Numbered from the stretch's first letter, positions 32,471 through 42,462 are shown. The stretch is 64,000 nucleotides of DNA from Paenibacillus alginolyticus DSM 5050 = NBRC 15375 (GCF_000422905.1 NZ_AUGY01000021.1:1-64000), one strand, 5' to 3'. Notes: generated by a model from the letters alone, not told the origin. Numbers and translations are program-made.

Positions 32471-34534
32471 TTACCACGGCCTTTTCCCGCCGCCGAGCTT
32501 CGTCAGAATGCCATCGTTCGCCGCATCATAAGCCTGAAAGATTTTGGCTGCGATCGGGGATGCCCCGTAGCGTCCGAATCCGCCTTCTGGCACAACAACA
32601 GCTACCGCTAGCTTCGGGTTCTCCACAGGAGCGAATGCGATAAACACTGCGTTTTCTACCGAGCCTCCCGATACAGCTTGCGTCGATGTACCTGTTTTGC
32701 GTGCTACATTAAAAGGTAATTCATCAATGCCTTCGGCACCGCTTTTCATCCCATGAATAATGACATTCCAATCTTCTTTAGCAAATTCAGAGGAAAAATC
32801 CTCAATAACCTCTGGCTCAATTTTTTTAACTAATTTACCTTGGTAATCTTGAATTTCATCTACAAAGAGTGGCTTCATGCGCTTCCCGCGACTAGCCAAT
32901 GTTGCTGTATATTGAGCGAGCTGCAGCGTAGTCGTTTTTTCATTTTGTCCCCATGAAGCGTAGACCATGGCAGATTGGTAACTGTCTTTTTGGGCATTTT
33001 TAATAAAATCATTGGAACCTGCGAACTCACCTGGGAGACCGCTTCCTGTCTTTACCCCCATACCAAATTTCGCCAAGTATTCGGCCCATTTCGCTGTGAC
33101 CTTTGGTGATTCTCCTCCATATTTCAAATAGAAGGGAATGCCCACTTTCTCGGACATAAACGTGTTAGAAGAATGTTCAATAGCCCCAGCAGCATCAATA
33201 TATCCGTAAGCGGCTTTACCCGAATTTGTGATGGTACTGGACCCTCCCTTACCAAAACTAAACGATCCAGAATCGTAATAGTTCTCATAAGCGCCGAATA
33301 ATTTTTCCTTAAGTCCAATTAATACCGACAAAGGCTTAATGGTAGAACCCATAAAAACAATGGAAGACGGATGCTTCGCATTCTCTTTCTCATCTGGATA
33401 TTTGGACTTAGCTGTCATGATGGAGCCATTGGAAATATAAGTACCAATTTCTTTGTAAATATCCGGCGAAATTCCTCCGGTCCAAGCATTAGCATCGTAA
33501 TCCGGATAGTTGGCCATAGTGACGACGCGCCCCGTATCCACTTCCATCGCAACGGCAAAACCAGAGGTGGCCTTCATCCCTGTTTTCATATACAGATCAT
33601 TGGCATGAGTCGGGCTGCGTAAATATTTGATATGATCCTCCAACATTCTCTCTGTTGCCTTCTGAATATCTTTATTAATCGAAAGATAGAGATTATTCCC
33701 TTTGACAGGTGCTGTCACTTCGGCTCTTCCGATAATCTTCATAGCCGCGTTGACGGGATATTTTCTACTCCCATTTTTACCGCGCAGCTCATCCTGATAC
33801 ATGCGTTCAATGCCGTCAAATCCTACATTTTCTGAGTTCAGGTATTCTTCGCTATTTGGGCTGTCTTTATAAATATCTTTGGCCGTTTGTGTAGAAAATG
33901 ATTTCAAATATCCAACCAGATGCGTGGCTATCGTGGTCTTGTTGTCATCGTCCATTTCATAAGTACGGATACTCTCCTCCGTCACTTCTAGCCATTTAAA
34001 TTCATCTCGGTGCTCAAGTAAATAGGCCATTTCCCCTTTGGATAAATCAGCCTTAATCCGTCGCGGTACCCAATAGTAACTTGGGTCTTTTACCTTGTTT
34101 TTGTTAATGTCGTAACCTAAATCCATCGCTAGAACGATCTCTTCCGGAGTAGGGCTGACTGAATTCGGTTTGGCATATTTATCAAAAACATCAACCTTTA
34201 GCCGCTGAGCAAGCGCAATTACTTCATCTTTGTTTTGTTGACCTGGTTCAATACGGAAAAACAAGGACTGAACAGGGATTGTATATGCCAGAGGAGATTT
34301 TGTAGAGTCATAGATATTGCCTCGAATGGGAGCGATACTCGTGGTCTGATTCGTATTCGTATTTTCTGCCGCTTTAAGATCTTTGGCTTGAACGAATTGT
34401 AAGATAGCCAATCGCACGATTAAGATCGAAAATAATAAAAAGGTTATAAAGAAAAATATATTGATCCGAAACGAAAAGTGCCGCTTTTTGGTAATTTCTT
34501 TTTTCTTCGGATCATCCATAATGGATGACTTCAT
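32471..34534 (-). CDS. Class B penicillin-binding protein (transpeptidase)
   Basis: A 687-residue peptidoglycan DD-transpeptidase. One membrane anchor (about 24-47) is followed by the PBP dimerisation domain starting at PIRGNIYD, and a transpeptidase domain with the nucleophile Ser397 in STIK, the second motif SSN (455-457) and the KTG triad at 613-615. There is no glycosyltransferase domain, so it works with a SEDS or class A partner. It resembles PBP2A/PbpH-like elongasome enzymes more than PBP2B (no PASTA domains). ATG 34534 is chosen; a GTG directly before is possible. It follows a HAD gene by 18 bases. Confidence 0.92.
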   Translation of the reverse strand: MKSSIMDDPKKKEITKKRHFSFRINIFFFITFLLFSILIVRLAILQFVQAKDLKAAENTNTNQTTSIAPIRGNIYDSTKSPLAYTIPVQSLFFRIEPGQQNKDEVIALAQRLKVDVFDKYAKPNSVSPTPEEIVLAMDLGYDINKNKVKDPSYYWVPRRIKADLSKGEMAYLLEHRDEFKWLEVTEESIRTYEMDDDNKTTIATHLVGYLKSFSTQTAKDIYKDSPNSEEYLNSENVGFDGIERMYQDELRGKNGSRKYPVNAAMKIIGRAEVTAPVKGNNLYLSINKDIQKATERMLEDHIKYLRSPTHANDLYMKTGMKATSGFAVAMEVDTGRVVTMANYPDYDANAWTGGISPDIYKEIGTYISNGSIMTAKSKYPDEKENAKHPSSIVFMGSTIKPLSVLIGLKEKLFGAYENYYDSGSFSFGKGGSSTITNSGKAAYGYIDAAGAIEHSSNTFMSEKVGIPFYLKYGGESPKVTAKWAEYLAKFGMGVKTGSGLPGEFAGSNDFIKNAQKDSYQSAMVYASWGQNEKTTTLQLAQYTATLASRGKRMKPLFVDEIQDYQGKLVKKIEPEVIEDFSSEFAKEDWNVIIHGMKSGAEGIDELPFNVARKTGTSTQAVSGGSVENAVFIAFAPVENPKLAVAVVVPEGGFGRYGASPIAAKIFQAYDAANDGILTKLGGGKRPW

Positions 34535-34552
34535 CACTTCTCAGATCCTTTC

Positions 34553-35275
34553 TTATGCTATGGCTTGTTCATGGAACAGCTCAAGTAGGGAATGAATACC
34601 CTCTCCTGTATGATAGGAATAACGGATAATTCGCACAGCATCGATACCGACTTGATTTGGCGCCCAAATATCATTCGTTTCATGGTCGCCTATATAAAGT
34701 ATATCCTTCGCCTCTAACCCCGCCCTATCCAATGCAAGCTGGAAAATCGCCGGATCTGGCTTCTCTAAACCTACTTCTGTTGAAACAATGACAGGGTCGA
34801 AATCATTCAAAATCCCCTTATCCTCCAAAATGGCTTTCAAGGTAGGAGCAAAATTGCTGATAATCCCTATTCGAAAACCTCGGGCCTTCAAACCCTCTAA
34901 GAATGGCTTAACATCATCAAACAATTCATAATACTCGGGTGCCGTGTAAATGTCGTAGAGCTCGTGGCAGCAGGCATAAATCTCTTCCTCTGTCCACTCC
35001 TCATGAATGCCCAATTTATGAAGCACATATTTATATAGATTAACCCAGAACTCACGATCTGACTCTGGACTGCAAACCACGAAATTGTCCTGCTTATTCA
35101 CATAATAAAAAAGACGAAAAGCTTCCGTAAATAGTTCACTAATATGAGCTTCATCACGATCCACAGATCGCAATTGTAAGTACTGTTTCAATATCGTCTG
35201 AGCTGCTGGAATCGTAAGTAAAGTGTCCCCAGCATCTAAGTAAATCATCTTATATTCCTGAAGTGGTTTCCGCAT
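34553..35275 (-). CDS. HAD-family hydrolase (HDHD3-like)
   Basis: A 240-residue HAD enzyme with a helical C1 cap. Motif I is YLDAGDTLL (Asp14, Asp17), motif II the serine in GIISNFA, motif III the lysine in GLEKPDP and motif IV IGDHETNDIW. The substrate is unknown. ATG 35275 is weakly supported by upstream GGGAG. It is the first gene of a two-gene unit with the PBP. Confidence 0.85.
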   Translation of the reverse strand: MRKPLQEYKMIYLDAGDTLLTIPAAQTILKQYLQLRSVDRDEAHISELFTEAFRLFYYVNKQDNFVVCSPESDREFWVNLYKYVLHKLGIHEEWTEEEIYACCHELYDIYTAPEYYELFDDVKPFLEGLKARGFRIGIISNFAPTLKAILEDKGILNDFDPVIVSTEVGLEKPDPAIFQLALDRAGLEAKDILYIGDHETNDIWAPNQVGIDAVRIIRYSYHTGEGIHSLLELFHEQAIA

Positions 35276-35396
35276 ACAATCTCCCTCGTTTTTATAAACA
35301 ATCCTATCTTAATAAGTGTACCACATTTAATCATCATATGAGAAAACCCACCGGAACTACCCATCATTTTCCTAGTAGGTATGGCTGCCATAACAT

Positions 35397-35433
35397 AAAA
35401 AAGCCTTCCTTCGATTTCCAAAGGAAAGGCTTC
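35397..35433 (-). terminator. Terminator of the transglutaminase-like gene
   Basis: Minus strand AAGCCTT and CCTT pair with AAGG and AAGGCTT, then TTTTTT. Confidence 0.85.
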
Positions 35434-35441
35434 TTACTCTT

Positions 35442-36590
35442 CTAAGCGTCCTTAACATGAGTTTGATCGAAGTTAGGCGGATTGAACCAGTTGCCTCCGC
35501 TTGCCACCCAGGTGGAATCCAGCGGTACCCAGCGATCCGACTCTTTCAGGTAAACCTCATTCCAAGCGTGAGGCCCGTAGCTGCCCTGCCCGTCATAGCC
35601 CAGTCCCGTTACAACTTTCACATCAAGGCCGATGGATCTGGCCATCTGTGCATATAGCCTGGAGTAGTCTATACAAACTCCTTCGCGGGTGTTGAAGGTA
35701 TCCTCCGGCGTCTGTTCCTTCCAGATTCGTTTCTCTTCATACAGAGTTACCTTATTCCAATCATATTTGATGCGGCTGCCTACCCATTTATACAACAGCT
35801 TGGCCTTCTCTTCATCCGTCTTCCCGCTGGCGGTTACTTCTTTGGCGGTATCAGCAATGTTGCCTGGAATTTTCGCGTCTAGAACTTCGTACTTCCGCTG
35901 CAGGATATTCGTAAATTCCTGCTCGACTGCACGAGTGAACACGGGCACTTTGTCGGCAATGAAGTCACCTGTAAAGGGTGAAATGACTTCTTTTGCACCT
36001 TTCTGATACATTTGTGACGATTCAATGTAAGGTGTAATCAAAGAGTGCGGGAATAACGTTACATAAATGAAAAGCACAGCAATAAGAATGAGCGCCCTAG
36101 CGAGTCCTGCGACAGAACCAATGACTCCACCCGAGACAGAACTAATAAAAGAATTGCTGCGCTCCCTGTAAGGATCTCGATTTGCCAACCAACTTCCTAA
36201 CAAAGGATTGATCAGTAGGTTCAGCAATTGCTTCACAATCATATAGCCAAGTAAAAATAATACACCGAAACGCAGCAGCGGAAAATCGCGGATACTCGTC
36301 ATGGCCGTATAATAGGCTTGTTTAAGCATGCTTATTTCAACGGTTGGAATTTGCAAATTCTGCCCCTTCAACCAGGTTTGGATCACTGGAGATACCCACT
36401 GAACCCCTTTCCACGCGATAAACATGGACAAGATGACGATTACCGCCTCCACAAGCATAGACAGAAGATGTTTGGCTGAACCTGACCCTCCCCGGAAAAA
36501 CCCTTGAATGACAGAGCCTACAAATGTGAGAACGATCAAGATGGATATTAAATTTATCGAAGTTGATTGTAACCACGTCATATCCGTCAT
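35442..36590 (-). CDS. Membrane protein with CvpA-like and transglutaminase-like domains
   Basis: A 382-residue protein. Four to five membrane segments (about 10-30, 43-68, 102-128, 160-183) form a CvpA-like part. The C-terminal extracellular half is a transglutaminase-like cysteine-protease fold with Cys in TREGVCIDYSRLYAQMAR, His in YGPHAWNEVYL and Asp in PLDSTW, so the catalytic triad is intact. It probably acts on the cell wall or envelope; the substrate is unknown. ATG 36590. It lies third in a run of same-strand membrane protein genes starting at 37276. Confidence 0.85.
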   Translation of the reverse strand: MTDMTWLQSTSINLISILIVLTFVGSVIQGFFRGGSGSAKHLLSMLVEAVIVILSMFIAWKGVQWVSPVIQTWLKGQNLQIPTVEISMLKQAYYTAMTSIRDFPLLRFGVLFLLGYMIVKQLLNLLINPLLGSWLANRDPYRERSNSFISSVSGGVIGSVAGLARALILIAVLFIYVTLFPHSLITPYIESSQMYQKGAKEVISPFTGDFIADKVPVFTRAVEQEFTNILQRKYEVLDAKIPGNIADTAKEVTASGKTDEEKAKLLYKWVGSRIKYDWNKVTLYEEKRIWKEQTPEDTFNTREGVCIDYSRLYAQMARSIGLDVKVVTGLGYDGQGSYGPHAWNEVYLKESDRWVPLDSTWVASGGNWFNPPNFDQTHVKDA

Positions 36591-36631
36591 GATTTCTCAC
36601 CATCCTATCTTTTTCATATCATTTACTCCAT

Positions 36632-37066
36632 TTACTGCTTAGCGTTTTTCTTCGCTTGCTCAATGAAAGCATTAACGGCTGCGTTAGCATTCATCTTAAA
36701 TGTTTTACCAAGGAAGGTGACTTGTACTTCATCCGACCCTGCTTTGCCTTCCACCTTTAAGCTCTTCGTCGTAATGAGGAAGGAACCGTCGGGATTCGCT
36801 TTAAACTCTGCATCTTTGGCTTCCGAGGTCAACGTACTGACAGCCTTATCTTTGATTTCATCCCCGACTTGCGCAACCACGCTTGCCCCAATATCCTTTA
36901 TTTTATCCTTATAGCTCGCTCCATAAACGACAAGAGCTCCAACAATCGCGATGACCAGAATCCATTTCACCACGGTTTTCACAATTCCGATCACGATAAA
37001 AAGCACAATAATAGCAGCTACAATTAAGTACCAACGATCCTGCGCAAAGGATATCCATTGATCCAT
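36632..37066 (-). CDS. Hypothetical membrane-anchored protein
   Basis: A 144-residue protein: a short head, one long or two close hydrophobic helices (about 11-48), and an extracellular beta-rich domain of about 90 residues (PDGSFLITTKSLKVEGKAGSDEVQVTFLG). No family is recognised. ATG 37066 follows GGAGGGG. It is probably co-transcribed with the transglutaminase-like gene 41 bases downstream. Confidence 0.7.
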   Translation of the reverse strand: MDQWISFAQDRWYLIVAAIIVLFIVIGIVKTVVKWILVIAIVGALVVYGASYKDKIKDIGASVVAQVGDEIKDKAVSTLTSEAKDAEFKANPDGSFLITTKSLKVEGKAGSDEVQVTFLGKTFKMNANAAVNAFIEQAKKNAKQ

Positions 37067-37120
37067 ACTAACCCCTCCTATTTATCCAAAAGTCCCTTCC
37101 TATCATACTACAGGAAATCC

Positions 37121-37276
37121 TTAATCTTCATCTCTTTTTTTCCTTAACAGGGCTAACTTCCGTTCTATCTCCTCTGTTTTATCGATTCTGCTTCTCGTCT
37201 TTCGAAAAGACTGTCTCAACCGAAAAACCAGGAAAATAGCCACCCCAGCAAGTAAAACAATCATATATGCGTCCAT
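37121..37276 (-). CDS. Small single-pass membrane protein
   Basis: A 51-residue frame with ATG 37276 and AGGAGG four bases upstream. One N-terminal helix (YMIVLLAGVAIFLVF) is followed by a highly basic cytosolic helix (RQSFRKTRSRIDKTEEIERK). It starts the run of three membrane protein genes on the minus strand. No function known; the ribosome site and gene order are the main evidence. Confidence 0.55.
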   Translation of the reverse strand: MDAYMIVLLAGVAIFLVFRLRQSFRKTRSRIDKTEEIERKLALLRKKRDED

Positions 37277-37387
37277 AAAGCCTCCTATAAACAGAATTGT
37301 GTCATTTGTATGGAAAGGTCATATCTATGGGACGAGCGGCGTACAACTTAAGAAGAGACAAGTCTAAATGATTGAGGTGGTGAGATC

Positions 37388-38554
37388 ATGCGAACAGCTC
37401 TTTGGTTGTACTTATTTATGTTTGTTGCTTTTTTTGATTTACACGCACAGTACCCGATTCTTTCTCCCTTCGCCTTATCTTTAGGAGCAGCTCCTTCATT
37501 TATAGGGCTCATTATGGGCGTATACTCGATCACTCATTTGCCTGGGAATCTAATCGCTGGGTATGGCGTGGACAAATACGGAAGTAAGATCTTTATTGTC
37601 TTTAGCCTGATTGTAGCAGGGATCATCTTACTTTTTCAATCCAATGTGAAAGATCCTTGGCACTTGCTATACATTCGTTCGATCAGCGGATTCGTACTCG
37701 CCTTCTTGTCCCCTGCCTGCTTATCGCTGCTTGCACGCATAGCCAAGGATCGCATCCATCAAAGTAAACTGATGACTGGCAATGGTCTCATTCATACCCT
37801 TGCTTCCGTGGTATCTCCAGCAGCAGGCGCTGTATTAGTTGCCAAAATCGGGTTTACAACAGCCTTCTCGGTCTTAGGTTGGATTCTTATTATCACAGGT
37901 GTTCTTGCCATCTTCGGCGTGAAAGAAAAACAGCTATTAGCCCAAACAGGGAGCAAATCTCCTATCTTAGATCATCATGGTCATGGCATACTGAGAGATG
38001 AATCAGATCTGCCCGCCAGCATAACGATTCCATGGTTATTCTTTCTCATTCCGATGGCACTCTCCTGCTCGCAAGGCATTCTCTTCTTTGAGCTTCCATT
38101 AATGAAGTCGGCCAGAGAGTCCATCTTAACGTCTGGCGTTTTTTTCACATTAATCAGTTTAGGGGCATTGTTAAGCATCAGCTTTTGGTTCTTAAATAAG
38201 ATCCCCCCTTTTATCCGAACTGTCTGCGGGAGCTTATCGCTTGCGGTCGTTTTCTTCGGTCTAGCCATTCAGTGGCCGATACCGCTCACTGTATCTCTTT
38301 TCCTAATCGGAATGGCGAAAGGTGTCATTTATCCCGCTCTCGCTGCCCTTCTTGCCAGTATAACAAGCAGCAATCGATACGGACGCGTCTTTTCCCTTCT
38401 TTCCATCTCCTATTCCGTTGGCGCTTTTATCGGTCCAATGATGGCAGGACAGCTTCGCGACCACATTTCCTCTTACTTCATCGCGTTCTTCATCTTAATG
38501 CTGGCGCTTTCCCTCTTACCGCTGCGCTCATTTAAAACGCCTATCACGACGTAA
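37388..38554 (+). CDS. Major facilitator superfamily transporter
   Basis: A 388-residue protein with 12 predicted helices. The conserved loop 2-3 motif is present as GYGVDKYGSK, and the second half repeats it as FLIGMAKGVIYPAL and related segments. A short His/Asp-rich central loop (DHHGHG) separates the halves. It resembles drug or sugar efflux carriers; the substrate is not predictable. ATG 37388 follows GAGGTGGTGAG. It is monocistronic with a terminator. Confidence 0.87.
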   Translation: MRTALWLYLFMFVAFFDLHAQYPILSPFALSLGAAPSFIGLIMGVYSITHLPGNLIAGYGVDKYGSKIFIVFSLIVAGIILLFQSNVKDPWHLLYIRSISGFVLAFLSPACLSLLARIAKDRIHQSKLMTGNGLIHTLASVVSPAAGAVLVAKIGFTTAFSVLGWILIITGVLAIFGVKEKQLLAQTGSKSPILDHHGHGILRDESDLPASITIPWLFFLIPMALSCSQGILFFELPLMKSARESILTSGVFFTLISLGALLSISFWFLNKIPPFIRTVCGSLSLAVVFFGLAIQWPIPLTVSLFLIGMAKGVIYPALAALLASITSSNRYGRVFSLLSISYSVGAFIGPMMAGQLRDHISSYFIAFFILMLALSLLPLRSFKTPITT

Positions 38555-38570
38555 TTTCCCAATAAAATAG

Positions 38571-38597
38571 CGGCTTGAGCTTATCAAGCCGTCTTTT
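38571..38597 (+). terminator. Terminator of the MFS gene
   Basis: CGGCTTGA/TCAAGCCG with a five-base loop, then TCTTTT. Confidence 0.8.
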
Positions 38598-38666
38598 GCG
38601 CTGTAAATCCCTGTCATTTCCCGGGAAATGACACCAACATTTTCGCCTAATCGTCGAATGAAATCC

Positions 38667-38695
38667 TTGGATCACTTGCGAAAACCGGTTATACT
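38667..38695 (+). promoter_or_regulatory. SigA-type promoter of the TOPRIM gene
   Basis: TTGGAT (38667-38672), 17 bases, TATACT (38690-38695), 28 bases before the start codon. Confidence 0.65.
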
Positions 38696-38723
38696 ACAAA
38701 AAAACCTAAAGCGAGGAAATCCC

Positions 38724-39077
38724 ATGTCGATTGTCATCATTGTAGAAGGTAAAAATGATAAAAGCCGATTAAAACGCGTCGTGGATGAAAGTGTCAAAAT
38801 CCTCTGTACGTTCGGTACCCCCAGCTCATTAACTCTAGAGGAACTGAGAAAAAAAGCGGAAGATAATCCTGTTTTCATATTTACGGACAATGACGCTTCC
38901 GGCAAAAAAATACGTTTTCTATTGCGAGAAACGTTTCCAGATGCAGAACAGATCTATACGCGCAGAGGGTATGCTGGCGTGGAAGGAACACCTGAGGAAT
39001 ACATTATTCAGCAATTAGAAAAAGCAGGGCTGGATGAGTATATCAAATACCCTGCTCCAGACCCTGCTTTTGAATAG
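38724..39077 (+). CDS. Small TOPRIM-domain protein
   Basis: A 117-residue protein consisting of a TOPRIM domain alone: the glutamate motif is VIIVEGKNDKSRLK and the DxD motif is FTDNDASGKKIR. TOPRIM folds act in primases, topoisomerases and RNase M5; this stand-alone type resembles RNase M5 N-termini and small primase-like proteins, with no clear function. ATG 38724 with GAGGAAA upstream; earlier in-frame starts overlap the promoter. The tail FE-end converges with the SCO gene. Confidence 0.82.
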   Translation: MSIVIIVEGKNDKSRLKRVVDESVKILCTFGTPSSLTLEELRKKAEDNPVFIFTDNDASGKKIRFLLRETFPDAEQIYTRRGYAGVEGTPEEYIIQQLEKAGLDEYIKYPAPDPAFE

Positions 39078-39098
39078 TTAATTGTATGAATGATTGAC

Positions 39099-39731
39099 TT
39101 ATTTTCCTTTAGATAAGGTCACGACATCTTTGACAATATGGTCAACATCCAACTCTGGGTTGCTCGCATCATAATAATTCCGGAGTTTTCCTTTTGGGTC
39201 AACCAGCAAAATTGCATTAGAATGCGAGAAATTACCATCCTTCTCTTTAATCACCATAATGCCAAAATCTTCAGCAAGCTTGTGAATTTTCGATTCCTCA
39301 CCACGCAGGAACGTCCACCCACCTGGAACTGGCTTCGATTCAAATCGGTTTCCGAATTCTTTAAGCACTTCCGGTGTGTCTCGTTTTGGATCGACTGTTA
39401 TCGAAACAATTTCCGCTTTAGTACCAAGTAAATCTTTTTTCTTCAAAGCTTCCTGAACCTGAGACAGTAAGAAAGTCGTCGGCATGCAAACATCCGGACA
39501 AAACGAATAAAAGAAATATACAAGTCTAACCTTACCATCCATATCCTGAGAGGAAACGGGTTTACCGTCTAAATCCTGAAGTTGAAAGGAAGGAGCTTGT
39601 TTCATAGCTGTTAAGCGTTGGTCCGGTTCACTGCTATTAGCCCATAATTTATAGGCAAATGATGCAATCATGGCAATTAAAATAGCGCCTAGCGCTAGCT
39701 TAAACCAATTTTTCCCGATAAACGTACTCAT
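39099..39731 (-). CDS. SCO1/SenC copper chaperone for cytochrome oxidase
   Basis: A 210-residue membrane-anchored thioredoxin-fold protein. One N-terminal helix (about 12-30), then the copper-binding FCPDVC (Cys78, Cys82) and His170 in FSHSNAI, all three ligands present; TVDPKRDTPEVL is also typical. It inserts copper into the CuA centre of cytochrome c oxidase subunit II. ATG 39731 follows GAGGG at spacing ten. It lies 17 bases after ctaB, a natural cytochrome oxidase assembly pair (YpmQ in B. subtilis). Confidence 0.92.
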   Translation of the reverse strand: MSTFIGKNWFKLALGAILIAMIASFAYKLWANSSEPDQRLTAMKQAPSFQLQDLDGKPVSSQDMDGKVRLVYFFYSFCPDVCMPTTFLLSQVQEALKKKDLLGTKAEIVSITVDPKRDTPEVLKEFGNRFESKPVPGGWTFLRGEESKIHKLAEDFGIMVIKEKDGNFSHSNAILLVDPKGKLRNYYDASNPELDVDHIVKDVVTLSKGK

Positions 39732-39748
39732 GACTTCAGCCCTCAATT

Positions 39749-40726
39749 CTAACTAATTTTCACAGTATCAATGACCATGAGGAACGATAAAAGCGTTAAA
39801 TACAATAGAGAGAATAGGAACATACGCTTAGCCCATACCACTTCGGCCTCACCTGTTGCCTTAAAGCCTTTGATACTCATGAAAGCCCAAATCAATCCTA
39901 AGATCGTTGATGCGAATAAAAACAAGTAACCTACATACCCATAAGCCGTTAACATAACAGTTACAGGAACAAGTAAAACCACATAACGCACCATACTGAT
40001 CTTGGTCACGTAAGTCCCCTTCACGACGGGTAAAAGCGGGAATCCTGCAGCGCGATATTCTTCCATACGGCGAATCCCAAGAGCCCAGAAATGCGGAGGC
40101 TGCCAGAGGAATAAGAAAGCAAAAAGGAGAATAGCACCTAGATCAACGGTACCACTTACAGCGCAGTATCCAATAACGGGAGGTGTAGCGCCAGAGAATG
40201 CCCCAACGAATGTACTCCATACCGAAGTTCTCTTAAACCAAGCTGTATAGAGCCAAACATACAAGAACAGGCCAATCAGTCCGATCAACGTTGCAAGCGG
40301 CGACTGTGCTCCAAAATATAGGACTCCCAGACCGATCGTTCCTAAAATAATACCGTACCATAGAACGACATTCGCACTCATTCTCCCGCTTGGAAGAGCT
40401 CTATTCTGCGTACGCTCCATCTTCGCATCCATTTCACGGTCCAAATAATTGTTGAGCACCGTTCCACCTGCCATGACAAGAGCTGTTCCTAGCATGGTCA
40501 TAATAAGGTGTACCCAGCTTACATCCCAATGGGCAGCAACCCAATATCCAGCAAAGGCTGTCATTAAATTGGAATAAATAATGCCTGGCTTTACCAAGCG
40601 ATAGAAATCTTTCAAGGTCACCGGCTCAGCCGATGCTTGCCTATTGCTAGCTTCTATGGATTCTGTCCCCATGGTCCCTTGTGACGAACCGTTCGAAACG
40701 CTTTCGTAGCTAACTTGATTTTCCAC
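39749..40726 (-). CDS. ctaB: Protoheme IX farnesyltransferase (heme O synthase) CtaB
   Basis: A 325-residue polytopic UbiA-family prenyltransferase that converts heme b to heme o. The first Asp-rich motif is NNYLDREMDAKMERTQNR and the second region reads LGIRRMEEYRAAGFPLLP. A hydrophilic N-terminal extension of about 40 residues (SVSNGSSQGTMGTES) is longer than in B. subtilis. The start is GTG 40726 because GAGGAGG lies eight bases upstream; the open frame before it lacks a site. The product feeds CtaA (21.1 kb). Confidence 0.94.
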   Translation of the reverse strand: MENQVSYESVSNGSSQGTMGTESIEASNRQASAEPVTLKDFYRLVKPGIIYSNLMTAFAGYWVAAHWDVSWVHLIMTMLGTALVMAGGTVLNNYLDREMDAKMERTQNRALPSGRMSANVVLWYGIILGTIGLGVLYFGAQSPLATLIGLIGLFLYVWLYTAWFKRTSVWSTFVGAFSGATPPVIGYCAVSGTVDLGAILLFAFLFLWQPPHFWALGIRRMEEYRAAGFPLLPVVKGTYVTKISMVRYVVLLVPVTVMLTAYGYVGYLFLFASTILGLIWAFMSIKGFKATGEAEVVWAKRMFLFSLLYLTLLSFLMVIDTVKIS

Positions 40727-40891
40727 GTAAACGTCCTCCTCTATGTCGAATTTCCGAGCAAACTTAATTATGAACATTCCCATCATACCAACCCCTACAT
40801 CGTTTGACAATGAAGTGCAGCCAGTTGTCATTATATTGTCGATTCTCCTTCCAGTATGCGTGGAAAATGATTGGAACATTCGATTCCATGT

Positions 40892-40915
40892 AAAAAGGAG
40901 CCCCCGAGGGCTCCC
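40892..40915 (-). terminator. Terminator of the urease operon
   Basis: Minus strand GGAGCCC/GGGCTCC hairpin, then TTTTT. It lies just after ureD. Confidence 0.85.
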
Positions 40916-40932
40916 TACACAGTTTAATCCTA

Positions 40933-41787
40933 TTATTTATTAACCATTAGTGGCGTTAATGCTAATAAGCTGCGGCGAATATCATGCCATGCTTTCGACA
41001 AAGTCAGTTGTAACTCCCATGCATGTCTTCCCATGACGGTGACGATTAAACCGTATTTATACGTAAGACTGGCTCCGATACGGACATTTACACCCTCCAG
41101 CTTCTCAAGACTCCCCAATACTTCCTCGAGATGACGTTGTTTAAGACGATCAGAGAAAATGTACAGATTACCGAGGTGTGTTTCCCGCTCCCAGCAACCT
41201 GGTGCTGATAGCTGCATAGTCTTTGGTTCAATTCTTTGATTCTGATAAAAAATCAATTCCTTACCGTACCAAACTTTCATACGATTCATATAACGGGAGT
41301 ACTGAAATATTTCGCCTCGTTGCGTTCGTCCGGGACAACAAACATCCGAGAAAATCAACACTGACCCGGTTGCTAAATGAACATCCATTTCTGCTGCTAA
41401 GCAAGCATCCTTATAGAGCATTAAGGGCTCTGGCATGTATTCCAGCATCGCATCTTCTTCCAAATGCAGCGTCTGTCGCTGGGTGCTTCCGTGACCAGCC
41501 TCAGACGGATGAACCTTCGTGAACGATTGGTTCGTTAGAAAAACACGTGCCCCCTCTCCAAGGCGCACGTTGATTTCGTAATGATCCCCCGACATGAGTC
41601 CTGGGGAGCAGTCCATCATATAGACGCCTAATTGATCCGTAGGATTGGCGTCATGTAGCAGCGTTTCGTTCACGTAACGAAACGTTTTGGCGATTTTGAG
41701 CGGGGAGGCGTGGTATTTGTGGACCAGCTGTGTCTTGCCGCTGCGTACCGCAAATTCCGCCTGAATCTCCCCGGTCAAGCTAGGCAT
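40933..41787 (-). CDS. ureD: Urease accessory protein UreD (UreH)
   Basis: A 284-residue scaffold protein that binds apo-urease and receives UreF-UreG during nickel insertion. Typical motifs are [21 protein letters not shown] and [15 protein letters not shown] 41787 has AGGAG seven bases before and overlaps the end of ureG by 8 bases, implying translational coupling. It is the last gene of ureABCFGD. Confidence 0.93.
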   Translation of the reverse strand: MPSLTGEIQAEFAVRSGKTQLVHKYHASPLKIAKTFRYVNETLLHDANPTDQLGVYMMDCSPGLMSGDHYEINVRLGEGARVFLTNQSFTKVHPSEAGHGSTQRQTLHLEEDAMLEYMPEPLMLYKDACLAAEMDVHLATGSVLIFSDVCCPGRTQRGEIFQYSRYMNRMKVWYGKELIFYQNQRIEPKTMQLSAPGCWERETHLGNLYIFSDRLKQRHLEEVLGSLEKLEGVNVRIGASLTYKYGLIVTVMGRHAWELQLTLSKAWHDIRRSLLALTPLMVNK

Positions 41788-42439
41788 GGCTGAACTCCTG
41801 TTCCACCCATGTGACAATATCGTCCACCCCTGTACCGCCCATCAGGTTGGAGAAAATATAAGGACGGTCGCCGCGCATCTTCTTCGTATCCGAATCCATT
41901 ACTTCCAGGCTGGCGCCTACATACGGAGCTAGATCGATTTTGTTGATAATGAGCATATCGGAACGCATAATGCCGGGACCGCCTTTGCGCGGTATTTTCT
42001 CCCCTTGGGCGACATCGATAATGTAGATGAAACGATCTACCAGCTCTGGGCTGAACGCTGCAGCCAAGTTATCGCCGCCGCTCTCGATGAAAATAATATC
42101 GAGATTCTCGAATCGATTCTCCAGCTCTTCGATGGCTTCGAAATTCATCGAAGCATCCTCACGAATCGCTGTATGCGGGCATCCGCCTGTTTCTACCCCA
42201 ATAATGCGTTCCTCAGGCAGTGCCTCGGAGCTAATCAAAATACGGGCATCTTCCTTCGTATAGATATCATTTGTAATCACCGCAATACTGTAGCGGTTGT
42301 TGAGTTTACGAGCCAGACGCTCCACTAGCGCTGTTTTGCCAGAACCCACAGGTCCGCCGATTCCAATACGCATAGGGCGACTCCGATCAACAGCAGGTTT
42401 CTCCCAGTGGTGGTGATGATGACCTTGACCTTGACACAT
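41780..42439 (-). CDS. ureG: Urease accessory GTPase UreG
   Basis: A 219-residue SIMIBI GTPase that delivers nickel to urease. P-loop GPVGSGKT (29-36), the nickel-binding CPH motif at 87-89 ([11 protein letters not shown]), ESGGDNLAA and [10 protein letters not shown] are present. The N-terminus carries five consecutive histidines ([10 protein letters not shown]), longer than in most UreG and possibly a nickel store, notable since no ureE is present. ATG 42439 has AGGAGG at spacing seven; an ATG two codons upstream is too close to it. Confidence 0.95.
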   Translation of the reverse strand: MCQGQGHHHHHWEKPAVDRSRPMRIGIGGPVGSGKTALVERLARKLNNRYSIAVITNDIYTKEDARILISSEALPEERIIGVETGGCPHTAIREDASMNFEAIEELENRFENLDIIFIESGGDNLAAAFSPELVDRFIYIIDVAQGEKIPRKGGPGIMRSDMLIINKIDLAPYVGASLEVMDSDTKKMRGDRPYIFSNLMGGTGVDDIVTWVEQEFSHA

Positions 42440-42462
42440 AGTCATTCCTCCTAAAGATATGA

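Noticed and set aside
40727..40879. Longer N-terminus of CtaB
   Set aside because: No ribosome site for the upstream starts; GAGGAGG eight bases before GTG 40726 fixes the start.
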